Assembly (NCBI GenBank): GCA_002751075.1
Contig: NAOQ01000307.1
Coordinates: forward strand, 28,946-74,172
Origin: Ichthyophonus hoferi
Taxonomy: Eukaryota; Opisthokonta; Ichthyosporea; Ichthyophonida; Ichthyophonidae
DNA: 45,227 nt
Direction: 5' to 3'
The notes beneath the pieces were generated by a model that saw only the letters and a program-made list of their open reading frames with translations, was not told the origin of the DNA and made no database searches. The position numbers were made by a program, and so were the translations under genes. This document shows positions 23,601 through 34,587 of the stretch, piece after piece (positions within the stretch are counted from its first letter, which is position 1; every line of letters starts with the position of its first letter).

Positions 23601-25252
23601 TGGAGAGTTGGAATATTAGGTTTTCCTACGGTTGACGACATGTTGCATTCCTTTTTCTTTTTTTGGGCAGCTTCTAGGACTGTACGTGCTCTTCAGTAAG
23701 GGAAAGACTTCAACTATGAAGCAAAAAAATAGTATTGAGACTGAGACAGGAAGTGAAAGACAGGATACTTTATTTTTTATTTACTTGATTTGAGTAGACA
23801 TTTCTCTAAAAGTAAAGAAGAAGAAAAAAACTTTACTACAAAAGATGGGCAAACAACGAATAATATACGTGCTTACATCGGTTTGCGGCTGGAGATAATT
23901 TCGAGGGGAGGGAACGACATATATTGTTATATGATGATTTTTAAGAGACGGAAGGAGTAGAGTAAATGTGAAAAGATACAGAAGTGAGGAAGGAAATGAG
24001 AAAGATATTTGGAAAAATCAAATACTTTGTAAGATTCTTTTTTTTAATGCATACTTTTATTGTGTCGGATGAAGGAATATAAACATTAGAATTTTAGAAA
24101 GGACAGAAAACATGATAATGAAAAGAAGAAGAAAAAACTATGCGAAATTATGCTTCGTTCAATTGTTTTTTCGACCCATTGACTATTGCGAGAATTATCA
24201 ACGTATTATCATTATTTTGGAAGGGAAATATCCAAAGTACCTGCTATATAGTTTCCCGGACTGTTCAGAAAAGGAAAAGAAAGGCATCTCCACTTGCTAT
24301 GGGAGCCCATATTCGTTTGCATTTACGTTTGCTGTCTTCGACCTTTCTCTGCAAAACCAATTTTTTATTACAAGTTCTTGTTGTCAAAACCCGCTTAGAT
24401 ATGTTCCGTTCGCTCCATCATTCTATCCGTTGTTATGACCTTTTACTGGAGTGGAGCTTTACTCCGCAAGGTATTTTCTATAGGGACATTATAATAATCA
24501 TACAACAATCAACAAAGGAACAAGCAAGATAACCAAGGAGGAACAAATGGATGGAAATGGTTATGGATTGTTAGCGAGACAAAAGAATCATGCCATATAG
24601 GGAGAGAAAGAACTTTTTTATTCACGAACACATAAGTTCATAAGTGTATCTTTATGACACTGATAAAAAACACTTTAATCTTCATAATATTTTTCGATGC
24701 ACGCTTCATATACTTATTCTATAAACTCGTTTCGTATCTATTGCGAGAGTAAATATCCACACCATCCATCTCCAGAGCTCCTTTATATCTTTTCCCATAA
24801 CATAACATAACATATAACCCCATCTATGACCCGTCCACCTATCCTTTATTCCACCATACATTAAGGTCATACGTCATGCATCATATCTTATACATATCCT
24901 AGTCGGTACCAGTACACAATCTCTTCCTTCAGGATGGCGACATCGTGTTTCATTTTCCCTTCCCATCTCCCGAGGCCTCTACACAATTTAACTAATGAAT
25001 TAACGAATTTTTACACCATCACCTAGCAACGCCTGACCGTCATTGTCATTCCTTCTCCTTCTATGCCGTCTAGCGCGTATTTCTCTACCTTGTACTTTCT
25101 TACTATATATATTCTTGCTTCTACCGTCTTTCGCGCACACACACTCTCTTTCTCCCTCTTTCTCTTTATCCCTATCTACTATTACTATCATAACCCCACA
25201 CCCCACCTCTATATGTTGTCTTTTGCCTTTATTTTATATTTCTTTCTTTATT
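20677..25252. other. Long intergenic stretch, no certain gene
   Basis: 4.6 kb, mostly AT-rich. Less AT-rich patches occur near 21890-22060 and 24140-24540, but their short open frames overlap one another and match nothing I know. An exon-like signal at 23671-23695 (strong acceptor and GTAAGG donor) is listed under findings. The right end (about 24900-25250) is pyrimidine-rich and is probably the promoter or leader region of the ZC3H11A-like gene. Confidence 0.5.
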
Positions 25253-25337
25253 CTTTCAGTGCATCGTGAATCGTTACAGCCTACAGGGACCTTTTCTTCA
25301 TTTTCGTTGGATCATCACCCATCAGTTTCTTGGATAA
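25253..25337 (+). other. Probable 5' UTR exon of the ZC3H11A-like gene
   Basis: A stretch less AT-rich than its surroundings ends in GGATAA followed by a consensus GTAAGT donor at 25338. A CTCTAG acceptor lies near 25492, just before the coding start at 25526. The left end is uncertain. Confidence 0.4.
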
Positions 25338-25525
25338 GTAAGTTCATCATAATGACATTTAGTAACTTTTTTTTTTGCTAAAGTAACCCACATATATATT
25401 TTATGTTTTGCACCCTTTTATACACGTTTCCCTTTTCATATCATATCTATATACTAACTCTAGCTCTATCATATCTGTCTTCTCACTCTAGGTTACGACC
25501 CTGTGACGTTAATTGTATTGCCGAG

Positions 25526-28500
25526 ATGGACAAGGGTGAGGATTGTTATTACTTTCTCAACAGCATCTGCAATAAGGTATTCTTACATTTTAACTCATTT
25601 TAACATAGCCATTCTTTGCTTTTGATTTGCCAAAAATTGTTCTAGTTTTTTTATACATGATCTGTGACAAAGAGCATAAAAGATTGCATAAACGCACTGT
25701 TGAACCGCCTCTGTAATATTTATATTCTAATAACGTGTGATATTAGGGCAATGATTATCAAGAGGACCGCACAGTTTTGTATTGTTTGAATTAATAGGAT
25801 AGTACATATATTAAATATTTAATTTATTGTATTGGCCTATTAAATGTAAATACTAACAAAAGCGCACAGTCGGCAGTTTATTAATCAACAATTAATTAAA
25901 ACCAATTAATATATCCCTGGCATTATTTAACTAACCGATGGGGTTTGGTCAGGGTGCGCACTGTACCTATCGCCATGTAGAGGCGTGTAAAACTACATCC
26001 CGATCATGTGATTCGTGGTCATCAATAGGACTGTGTGAACTGAGTGGTTGTCCATACAGACACCCTAATATGACAGTAAGTAAGATATATATATATTTAC
26101 TGTGTACGTTTCTTTTTCGTCTTTGTTCTTTTTTTTCTTTTTCTTATTTATTTGCTCTCTTTCTCTTTCTCCCTCTCCTATGTATATATGTACGTATGAA
26201 TACAAATGGGTGGTCTTTCTAAATATAAATATCTTTACTTATCTGCGTCTATATGAAAGTGTGTACATATTCACATAATAACACGATTATATACCTATTA
26301 ACATTATCAATTATCCCTGGGTCAAGAGAATTATAATACTATAATGAATGTTGTTTTTATATTTTTCTTTGGAGGTAGAGACTAAAAACCAACCAAGATA
26401 CCAAAAAACAATTAACAGTAAAAATGAAAAAACTTGAATACATTAACACAAGCCAATTCATCATTAAGATTAAGATTTAATTTTTGATATTTCAATATTT
26501 TTGATAGGGCTACATAGTGATTAGTTCAATCAATCTACCATCCATTTGCTATTAATTTCTTTTAAAAAGGTATATTTTGGTGTGTTTTGGCCAATCCATC
26601 TATCTATACAAGCAAGCATAAATTTGCTTTCTTAAATGCAATAATATATGTGTAATTAGCAAAAAAAAGTGTCAAAATTTAATTATCAGCCACCCTATTA
26701 ACTTTCTAAACCTAATTATAATCGTAATCATAACCCAATTACAGCAGCAACAGGGATTTGACTACAATGCAGCGCCCTATAATAGACCAGGGCCGCTTTT
26801 CTACGATAGTTACCAGTCTGGGGCTATGTGTAAGTTCCAGTTTGCCCCTGGAGGCTGCCTAAAGATGGGCACGTGCCCCTTTCTCCATGTCAACCGTAAG
26901 TACTAATGTATATTTTATATTATATTATATTATATTATATTATATTATATTATATTATGTGGAAAACCCCGAAATATAAATGTGTATTATGTATATATTA
27001 TGCCTAGTTTATTTGTCATTTTTTAATATAGTGTCTAAACTATTTTAAATATGTTGTTTTCGTTTTATTGTTATTTGTTAGTATTATTACAAATTACCGA
27101 GTTTTTAATATTATATTGCATGTATTTTATTGGGTATTTCTAAAATGCAATAAACGTATATATTATAAATGTATAATTGAAGTATATATAGACCAATATT
27201 GTAGATGAGACGTTTAAGATAATAATAACCATGACAATTTCCTTTTCTGACACATAGAACCCCCTCAGAATCATCCGCTAATAACGGGCCACCTTCAGTT
27301 CCCTTTCCTTTTCGAGGTCCTCACAACCAAATTTCAAATTTTCCAATGGGGCAAAACCCCCCCATGTCATCTAAAACTGTGCACATAAACCCCAACATGG
27401 CTGCTCAAGCCAACAGAATTCTAACATATCCACAAGATCCATCGCTATCTTGGAGACAATTAGATGGTGATGCAGATCATTCTAACCATAAAAGGGAAAG
27501 AGTGAATGAGGAAGATGGAGTGTGCAAGCGGGGGAAAGGAGATGAGAATGATAATAGGATGACAATGCCACAGTCACCAGAACAGGAGGAGGAAGAGAGA
27601 GAGATGGGAGGGACACAGTTTGTAGTTCGTATAGATGATGATGATGAGAAAACTTGTCATAAAAATGTTGCTAGGAGAGAATCCAATCCAGTCCCACGTC
27701 AGATTAAAGGTGAGTAGGTGTGAGTGGTTGCATGATATGTGCATGCATTATCATAAGATGGATGGTAAGGGTATGATATGATGTTAATCCTATCGTTTAA
27801 CCTAGCGTTGTGGCTTTGATAACATTAAGATAGATACTTTGCTTTGCCACCCTGTGTTGCAATATAGTTGTCATAAAGTTATTTTTATTTCGCATTCCAC
27901 TCATTAATCATGACTGATTTATCACCTATTAGACGCTCCGATAGCATACTAATGTGATTCTACCACCCTTTCCCTCTATCCCTATAGGAGCCAATAAGGT
28001 CAGAGGACCTGCTGGTCTGGTTGCTATGGCTATGAATGCAGCACTGGTGGAAACTAGTTCACATTCTATTTCTTCGTCTGGTGCCACATCCAGAGGAAAG
28101 ATACAGGCTGTACCAATTGGCGATAGAATACGGGTTGTGGGTCAGACACGTCCTACCCAATCACAACCCACTTCTTCCCTTGCTAGTAGACTTGGTACAA
28201 GAATCAATAGTAATAATAAGGAGAGTAAGGTATCCTCCACCTCTCCCCCTCGTCGTCAAGCACTAAAAGATAGATTAGGTGCCGTTGTCCAAACTGGGCG
28301 AATCATAGATAAGAGCAGCAAAGACACTGGCAAAGGACGCAGTGGTCCCACAGACAATAAGGCCAATTATCAATCACAGCATAAACAGGAACCTCTCCGG
28401 GCTGCCATGAGGCTACTCTCTGCTCCCGCTACCTCCCAAGTACTTACCAAACACACGGCCACATCCCCCCATCCAATTAAATCATCGACAAGTATGTCAA

Positions 28501-29012
28501 CCACTAGCAATCAATCTCAAGCTTCGGCTCGACCAGTAAAAAAAGAAAACGTCCAGAATAAGGCAAAGAAATTGGATGGTTTGGGTGAGATCAAGATCAA
28601 ATCACTAGCAGAAATCCTGGCGGAGAAGCGATCCCAAAAAGCAGCACAGGCAAAGGAAACAGATAATAGTAATAGTATGTCATCTTCGCAACAGACACCT
28701 GTCACTGTATCATCTACATCTACTCGCCCAGTTGGGCGTACCCTCCCACAACAGCCAACTAGTACTACTACTACTACTATGATTACCAGTAAACCTGTGC
28801 CGTCTGTTAAGACAGCTTCTGTCGGCAAGACTCCAGCAACCACAACGACAACCAAGCCCACCCCAGACCTCATACCCCAACCCATAACGAGTGTAGATAA
28901 AACTAAAGCGGAAGAGATTGTTGACGATGATGATGATTTTGAAATAACAGGAGTAGACATAGATGGTGGGGCGGATATGATGTATGATATCGATAATCTA
29001 CTGGCCCTGTAG
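25526..29012 (+). CDS. ZC3H11A: ZC3H11A-like triple CCCH zinc finger protein
   Basis: In vertebrates ZC3H11A is a nuclear RNA-binding protein tied to mRNA export with the TREX complex. Exons: 25526-25576, 25953-26075, 26745-26895, 27269-27709, 27988-29012; phases 0,0,1,1 fit, giving 596 aa. Three CCCH fingers are seen: C-x7-C-x5-C-x3-H (residues 7-25, split by intron 1), then C-x8-C-x4-C-x3-H (CDSWSSIGLCELSGCPYRH) and C-x8-C-x5-C-x3-H (CKFQFAPGGCLKMGTCPFLH). The order and spacing, and the opening MDKGEDCYYFLNSICNKGAH, match the ZC3H11A N-terminus. A second family hallmark is GEIKIKSLAEILAEKRSQKA in exon 5. The middle is basic, Ser/Thr-rich and probably disordered; the C-terminus is acidic (DDDDDFEITGVDIDGG). 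The protein is shorter than the human one, mostly in the disordered part. For exon 4 the second AG (27267-27268) must be used; the first (27256-27257) gives a stop. Confidence 0.92.
26916..26957. repeat. (TATAT)n pentamer microsatellite in a ZC3H11A intron
   Basis: Eight or so perfect TATAT-type pentamers shortly after the exon 3 donor. Confidence 0.85.
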
Positions 29013-29420
29013 CCAACTGTAATCGTAGCCTTTTAAGGTTATACTTGCACCTGCTTAATTGTTTTTCAAATTTTCAGCTCATGCCGTGAGATCGTTGCGC
29101 GAGTTCCTTATTTTAACATACATATATCCTTGATAAATGGTTGTGCATTATTATTTACTTTGATATAAGACTGGGGTGCATACTTTTTTTCACTATGTTA
29201 GGTATATACGTATACTATTGCATAAGAGAATAATGAATATAAATGGAGGTACATATTATATTCACACGCAGTGCTGTTCTAACCCATAGTGTTTATATTA
29301 TACCTGAGGTAATATCATAACTATCAGGAACCAGTCTATACAATAGATACATAAACAAACAGATTCAATAATTCTAACAACAATAAAGATAATCAACTTT
29401 TGAACTCTGGTTTTCCACTT

Positions 29421-29426
29421 AATAAA
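29421..29426 (+). terminator. Candidate AATAAA poly(A) signal of the ZC3H11A-like gene
   Basis: AATAAA about 410 bases after the stop codon; another AATAAA lies at about 29382. Either could end the 3' UTR. Confidence 0.45.
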
Positions 29427-30856
29427 AGCTTTAATGCATGGTGTTATTTTTGTTGCATTTAATTGATTACATCAGCTATAAGATGCATAAACAATATTAA
29501 TGAGGATAAATTACTGACTATTGATTTGTTGCCATATACTTGATTGTCATTTACTAAAAAATCAGTTGGTTCCAGTGCCTCTTTGAAGTGGTTATATAAA
29601 AGCACACGCATATATATTATACTATGTTATTATACATTACATTAGTGTTGTTATGACTGCATTGACTACCACTTAATTAGACTACTATTAAAAAAAAAAG
29701 TGCTACGTTCGCAAATCAATCGCTAATTCATTGCAATCCCGGGATTCACAAGATCTGGACCAATGCTCATGGCACACTACGATACCACACCAATCAACAT
29801 ATAGCCAGAAGCAACTCCCTGGAGGCGAAATTTCTAGATCCTCATAGACTTGTCATAGGTATACATACACGACAGTATTATATACTACTATATATGGCTA
29901 CTGCATACATGTAATCTAAAAGAGGGTAGTATAAGATTAGTACATTACCGTAAAACCAGCGGTATAAGTTACTTTCACGGCTTATCGAACTCAACACTCG
30001 ATTAACTATACCAAATTTGCTATCATAGCCAACTAAATTCAAGTATTAGCGATAGTTAATCTAGACTTATTAACTGAACACTACACATTACTTAACTACG
30101 GATACTGTTCTAGGCATATAAAGACATAAACTGTACTAGTAGTAAGGACAAGCAAACCACAATACACGGTTAGCAACAAACGGCATGCTTGCGGTGAGCC
30201 TGCCGAAAGACCCCACGAGAGTCACATGTCCAGAACACCATTATATTCGGTATTCCCTCAATTATTATCGGATAGAGGTCACAGGAACCTACCTATCTCT
30301 CACTTTTCTCAACATAATGTAGTACGTAGCAACAGGTTTCAAAGCATATCACGTTATCTATCGGTTATTAGCGTCGTTTGCGACGCATCTTAATATTTTA
30401 ATGGTTATATTTCTATGCACTACCAGTCTTCATAAACCAAACATACAAATTTGTTATATATGATAATACAATGATTGTTTTTGAATATCATAATATAAAT
30501 ATATACATAGGCATTCGATATAAAATAGCCACAATACTTCTGTTATTGAATATTGTAAATTTTACACAAGATCACAAATCTTTTGCAATTCAAATCATTA
30601 TCAATATATATGCACGTATATGCGCAGAACGATACGTCAACAGCAATGGGTTTTGAACATACGGTACATCTGTATATAGCATTTCCCCACAATCTTAAGC
30701 AACCTTTTTGCATGCACATTATGTACCCGACAATTTACAATACTCTTCAAATTAAACCCCTATATACTACCCAACAGCAACAGCAACATGTATACATATT
30801 AGAGTTAGTATTATCCAATGAAACCGGCAGCTCACAATAATATTTATTAGGGCTAG
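29427..30856. other. Intergenic; a less AT-rich patch at 29700-30390 of unknown origin
   Basis: After an A-run at 29690-29699, a patch to about 30390 is clearly richer in G+C than its flanks. It has a 66-codon open frame (about 29706-29914, with EAKFLDPHRLVIG) and ends near a perfect hairpin at 30371-30386. No known gene or repeat family is recognised. Confidence 0.4.
30371..30386. repeat. Perfect GC-rich hairpin
   Basis: GCGTCG-TTTG-CGACGC, a 6-bp perfect stem with a 4-base loop, very GC-rich for this region. Confidence 0.6.
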
Positions 30857-30866
30857 TTTATTTATT
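30857..30866 (-). terminator. Overlapping AATAAA poly(A) signals of the CBM14-repeat gene
   Basis: Two overlapping AATAAA hexamers on the minus strand, about 170 bases after the stop codon of the gene at 31036-31815. Confidence 0.55.
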
Positions 30867-31035
30867 CTTCACAGAGTGATGGAATTTTTTCCCGAATACG
30901 TCATCAGTACCGCAACAACCTTCTTTAAATTTTTGACGCCCACACACAAAGTGACCTTCCGCCAAACAAATCAGCGCAAGCCTAGCAAAACTTACTTCCC
31001 CTAACAATCTTCACTTGGATGAAGATACATCATAT

Positions 31036-31815
31036 TCACCACTTTTTTGTTACACACTTGTAATATTTGTGGCTGTACACCTGCTTCTTATCGCAGTATT
31101 TCAATGCAGGTCCATAACGTCCACCACACATCCAGTAAGCCTTGGGATCCCACTCAGCAGGGTAAGTGAAATACTTCTCATATTCCCAACCTTTAGGGCA
31201 TTTGTACTCATAATAACCATATGGTAGACACTTGTAATATTTGTGGCTGTATACATAGTCCTTTGGGCAGTAATCTTTCACACCGTACTTGCCATTTTTA
31301 CACTGCCAGAAACCACGAGGATCATTATGAACTGGGTATTTGGCATAACACTTATATTTCCTAATGTAAGGGCATTTGAACTTCTCATCACCATGTGGTA
31401 CACATTCGTAGGCTTCGAGACTGTACTCATACTTCTCAGGGCAGTACTCCTTTTCTGGTTTATATCCATAACCATGACACTTCCAGTAAGCCTTGGATTC
31501 CCCCTTAACAGGGTAAGTTACAAAACCGTCATAGTCTCCAGTATTAGGGCATTCGAACTTGTAATCATAATGATCACCATATGGTAGACACTTGTAGTAT
31601 TTCTCGCTGTACACCTCGTGATCAGGGCAGTATTTTAATTTGGTAGTTCCATGAGGTCCACACTTCCAATAAGCAGTGGGCTGCCACTCAACAGGGTAAG
31701 TGTCATAACCCTTAGAAGCCTAATTATCAGGGCATTGGAATTGGATAGGGCTCGCGCTGTAGGATAGGGTACTAAGAGCAGCTAAGGTAGCGCCTACTAG
31801 AACTGTTGATGCCAT
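31036..31815 (-). CDS. Secreted protein with four CBM14/peritrophin-A-like repeats, interrupted by one in-frame TAG
   Basis: A single-exon gene of 260 codons. The N-terminus (MASTVLVGATLAALSTLSYS) is a good secretory signal peptide. Four repeats of about 55-60 residues follow, each with the pattern CP...YPV/A....YWxC.....YC....YS...YxC. This is the six-cysteine-like layout of CBM14 chitin-binding domains of peritrophins and other extracellular matrix proteins; Tyr and Lys are very common. The likely role is binding chitin or another glycan in a cuticle, mucus or matrix layer. Codon 32 is TAG (31720-31722), inside the first repeat just after CPDN, while the frame stays open for 227 further codons. 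The gene is thus a recent null allele, a readthrough gene, or a sequence error. The promoter (TATA plus Inr) looks intact. Confidence 0.75.
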
Positions 31816-31834
31816 TGCAAATATAGGAAACTGT

Positions 31835-31850
31835 ACTTGTTAGAACAAGT
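31835..31850. repeat. Palindrome in the 5' UTR of the CBM14-repeat gene
   Basis: ACTTGTT-AG-AACAAGT, a perfect 7-bp inverted repeat about 20 bases before the start codon. It could form an mRNA hairpin or be a dimeric protein site. Confidence 0.5.
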
Positions 31851-31866
31851 GTAATTGTGCAGTCCT

Positions 31867-31893
31867 ACTGACAGTCGGTAAACCACTTTTATA
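31867..31893 (-). promoter_or_regulatory. TATA box plus TCAGT initiator of the CBM14-repeat gene
   Basis: TATAAAAG (31893-31886) is followed by TTTACCGACTGTCAGT. The A of TCAGT (31869) lies 24 bases after the first T of TATA and predicts a 54-base leader. The gene at 34588 has the same layout. Confidence 0.75.
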
Positions 31894-32424
31894 CTTTTTG
31901 TTTTTCAATGGTTGTTGATAGGATTGGATTAGTCATCTGGAATTAGATTATATAATTATACGTTTACATCTATTGGTAGGGTAAGACATATTTTATAGAT
32001 CGGGTCTCCAATACCAATCATTGGAAGGTGCAGTAAATACAGGAATGTGTTGCACAATACTCATCGTTCATGTAATTTAGAGAAGCGTTGGATCTATTTA
32101 TTGGCACTTGCTTGAATTTTAAACCCATATTAGCATAGCGAGAGCAAAACTGGATACGTCATTATCATATTTCAAGCCAAGTAAATTAAACATAATGAGT
32201 TTTGAACTGAAATGGAGCATTATAATTACATATATTATATTACTTGGTAATTAGTTCATTGTCGTTATATTTTTGAAAAAAATAATTTATTAAATACGAT
32301 TATTTAATATTCCTCAAATGTTGTCCTTACTTAATTTTTTTGAAAGAGTCTTTTGAGGCCATCTTACGTGAGATTAATCTATTGCAAAGGCACATCTCCA
32401 TTTCTCACTCTTTCCACTACCGCT
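31894..32424. other. Intergenic, nothing recognised
   Basis: AT-rich DNA upstream of the CBM14-repeat gene, with no exon or repeat family visible. Confidence 0.5.
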
Positions 32425-33446
32425 TAAGTATTTAAATTGTATTTCACTGGTCAGTTAACTACACCTCTCTTGGATCTTGGAACAGCACATGTTACCCAAT
32501 TACACCTCAATGTCACTCACGCTTTTTTCTTTTCTTCATCTATTGTTCTTCTTTAATAACATCACAGTATTGATAAATAAAATATATCCCGTTCGAAATA
32601 TGCTCCTAGCAATACAAAGTAGCATTATAATAAGACACAATATTAAAAATATATATGCAGTATAACGAATGATGTCGTAAATAGATAGATAGCATTCTGG
32701 CAATGTTTTCATGACTATAGCTTGCCATAGCCAGTGGTCCCGCATTTATTAGTATGTGATTTTATTCTACAGAGTTTATCATTAGTGTTGTTTCGATCAT
32801 AGTAATCTACAAACCAACACTTTAGGTCATTCTTACTCAAGCTCACATTGTTGTTCAAGAGATATAGAAGCCTTAGATAGATAGATATAAATATGCATTG
32901 GTTATTGGTTAGCTATGCACTCTTCTTTTGGATCTTGAAATGGCGCATATTATCTCATTAAACCTTAATATCACACAATTGTTTTTTCTACTATTTGTTT
33001 TTTTATTATTAATAACTTTACAGTATTGATGAATAAAACACATCCCTTTCAAAATACACTCATAGCATTACAAAGAAATATTTAATAAGACATAATATAC
33101 AATATATATATATATATATATATAGTATGGCTAATAATGTTGTAGATACATAGATGACCCATTGCCAAAGGCTTTCATGGCTTATACTATAGGGTGCCAT
33201 AGTTAGCAGCCCCGTTATTATATTATGTGATCTCATTCCATGGGCTTATCGTTAGCATCGCCTCGACCGTTGTAATCTACAAACCAAAGCTTTCGATCAT
33301 TTCTGCTCAACGTCACGTCGTTGCTCAAGAGATTTAGAAGCCTTAGATAGATAGTTATAAATATTTATTGGTTAGCTATGTACTCGCTCTTTTGGATCTT
33401 GAGGTGACGCATATTATCCCATTGGACCTTAATATCACACAATTGT
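32425..33446 (+). repeat. ~460-bp tandem repeat, a little over two copies
   Basis: The block TTGGATCTTG recurs at 32470, 32928 and 33392 (periods 458 and 464). The units share long collinear stretches, for example CAGTATTGAT near 32569 and 33021, GTAATCTACAAACCAA near 32802 and 33271, and AGAAGCCTTAGATAGATAG. The third copy is cut off about 55 bases in. The copies have diverged by many substitutions. A (TA)n run at 33102-33124 lies in the second copy. No coding frame is kept between copies. Confidence 0.8.
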
Positions 33447-33660
33447 TTCTAACATTTCATGCTAATTACTTTATCTAGCACATCTGACCTAGCAGATCTT
33501 TCAATAATAGTTGTCTATTACGTATCTGTACATAATATAATAATATAATCACATAAGTTTATACATAGATGTAATTTTGTTTAATATTTTAATATTCCAT
33601 TACTGTATAGTATAATCCTGCACTAAATATAAATTATCACTATTGCAGTATATATGTAAA

Positions 33661-33733
33661 TCCTGAATAGTGTAGTGGTTTAGCACCTGGCACTTTGAAT
33701 GCCATAACCCGAGTTCGAATCTCGGTTCGGGAT
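33661..33733 (+). tRNA. tRNA-Gln (anticodon TTG)
   Basis: A full cloverleaf without intron. The acceptor stem TCCTGAA/TTCGGGA closes (one T-G pair), the anticodon stem-loop is TGGCA-CTTTGAA-TGCCA with anticodon TTG, and the T arm is CCGAG-TTCGAAT-CTCGG. The A box (TAGTGTAGTGG) and B box (GAGTTCGAATC) of the internal Pol III promoter are present. Anticodon TTG reads CAA (glutamine). Confidence 0.93.
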
Positions 33734-33737
33734 ATAC

Positions 33738-33749
33738 TTTTAATTTTTT
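33738..33749 (+). terminator. Pol III T-run terminator of tRNA-Gln
   Basis: T4 and T6 runs (33738-33741 and 33744-33749) begin five bases after the tRNA. Confidence 0.75.
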
Positions 33750-34534
33750 CTCCACATTCCCAAAAGTAAGGAAATTGTTGAAGTATAATGTTTTTATATA
33801 AAAATATGAGACCTGTGGAGTAACTTATTCAAGAAATGTGTTATATTTGATAATAAATATTATAATTTGGATTATATTAGGTTTTTGGCTATATGGTCAA
33901 GACAGTCCTCTAATTGCCAACTTATTGCTTTAGAGTTTTTATTGTTAAAACTTTAAATACTTCTTTATAAAGGGTTGCAATATAATGCGCATATTAATTA
34001 ATGCGGTAGCAAAATATTTAAATGCTAGTTTGGGTTGATTTGAGTAAACATTGGTAGCTTAAAGCCTTTAAAAAATATAAAGTCAAATAAAATAATAAGC
34101 AAATAAGGAAAATAACAAATAAAATATATTTTTTTATTAAAAAGTGTAATATGATAAAAGGTTCCTATTTAAAAATTCTACAGTGTCAGTATATAATTTT
34201 TGGCTATAAACCTAAAATCAAGATCATCGGGTGATGGGATAATTGCTTTAGTTAAAATGCAAATTAGCATTTTATAACAAAAAACGGCTATAATAATATG
34301 GCATTCTTTTTAGTATATGCTAGCTATATCAGGGTTCTAAATGTAGAGATTCTCGGACAATTTATTTTAATTGTATTGTTGAAACTGTCAAATATCACTA
34401 ATTAGCACTCGGTCCTTTTAGGGTTTCATGGAAACCAATCAATATGCTTTATTAAGGGTCCAGTAGAAGATAAACATTAGGCAGAACAAATTAAGGACTG
34501 ATTTCTTATAGGTGCACTGCTTGGCAGTGTAGGG
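33750..34534. other. Intergenic, nothing recognised
   Basis: AT-rich DNA between the tRNA and the promoter of the small two-exon gene. No exon or repeat family is seen. Confidence 0.5.
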
Positions 34535-34561
34535 TATATAATAAAGTTACCGACAGTCAGT
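34535..34561 (+). promoter_or_regulatory. TATA box plus TCAGT initiator of the small basic gene
   Basis: TATATAATAAAG (34535-34546) is followed by TTACCGACAGTCAGT. The A of TCAGT (34559) lies 24 bases after the first T, as in the promoter at 31893. It predicts a 29-base leader. Confidence 0.75.
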
Positions 34562-34587
34562 CGGTCTCTTTTATTTGGTAAACATCC

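Noticed and set aside
24112-24532. Two overlapping plus-strand ORFs of 108 and 130 aa
   Set aside because: They overlap in different frames, match no family, lack promoter or splice support, and are near the length expected by chance here. Kept only as a note on the intergenic entry.
28517-28960. 147-aa minus-strand ORF rich in Val
   Set aside because: Antisense shadow of ZC3H11A exon 5, produced by its ACT/ACA threonine-rich codons.
31243-31587. 114-aa hydrophobic plus-strand ORF
   Set aside because: Antisense shadow of the CBM14 repeats; the minus frame has the signal peptide and the regular cysteines.
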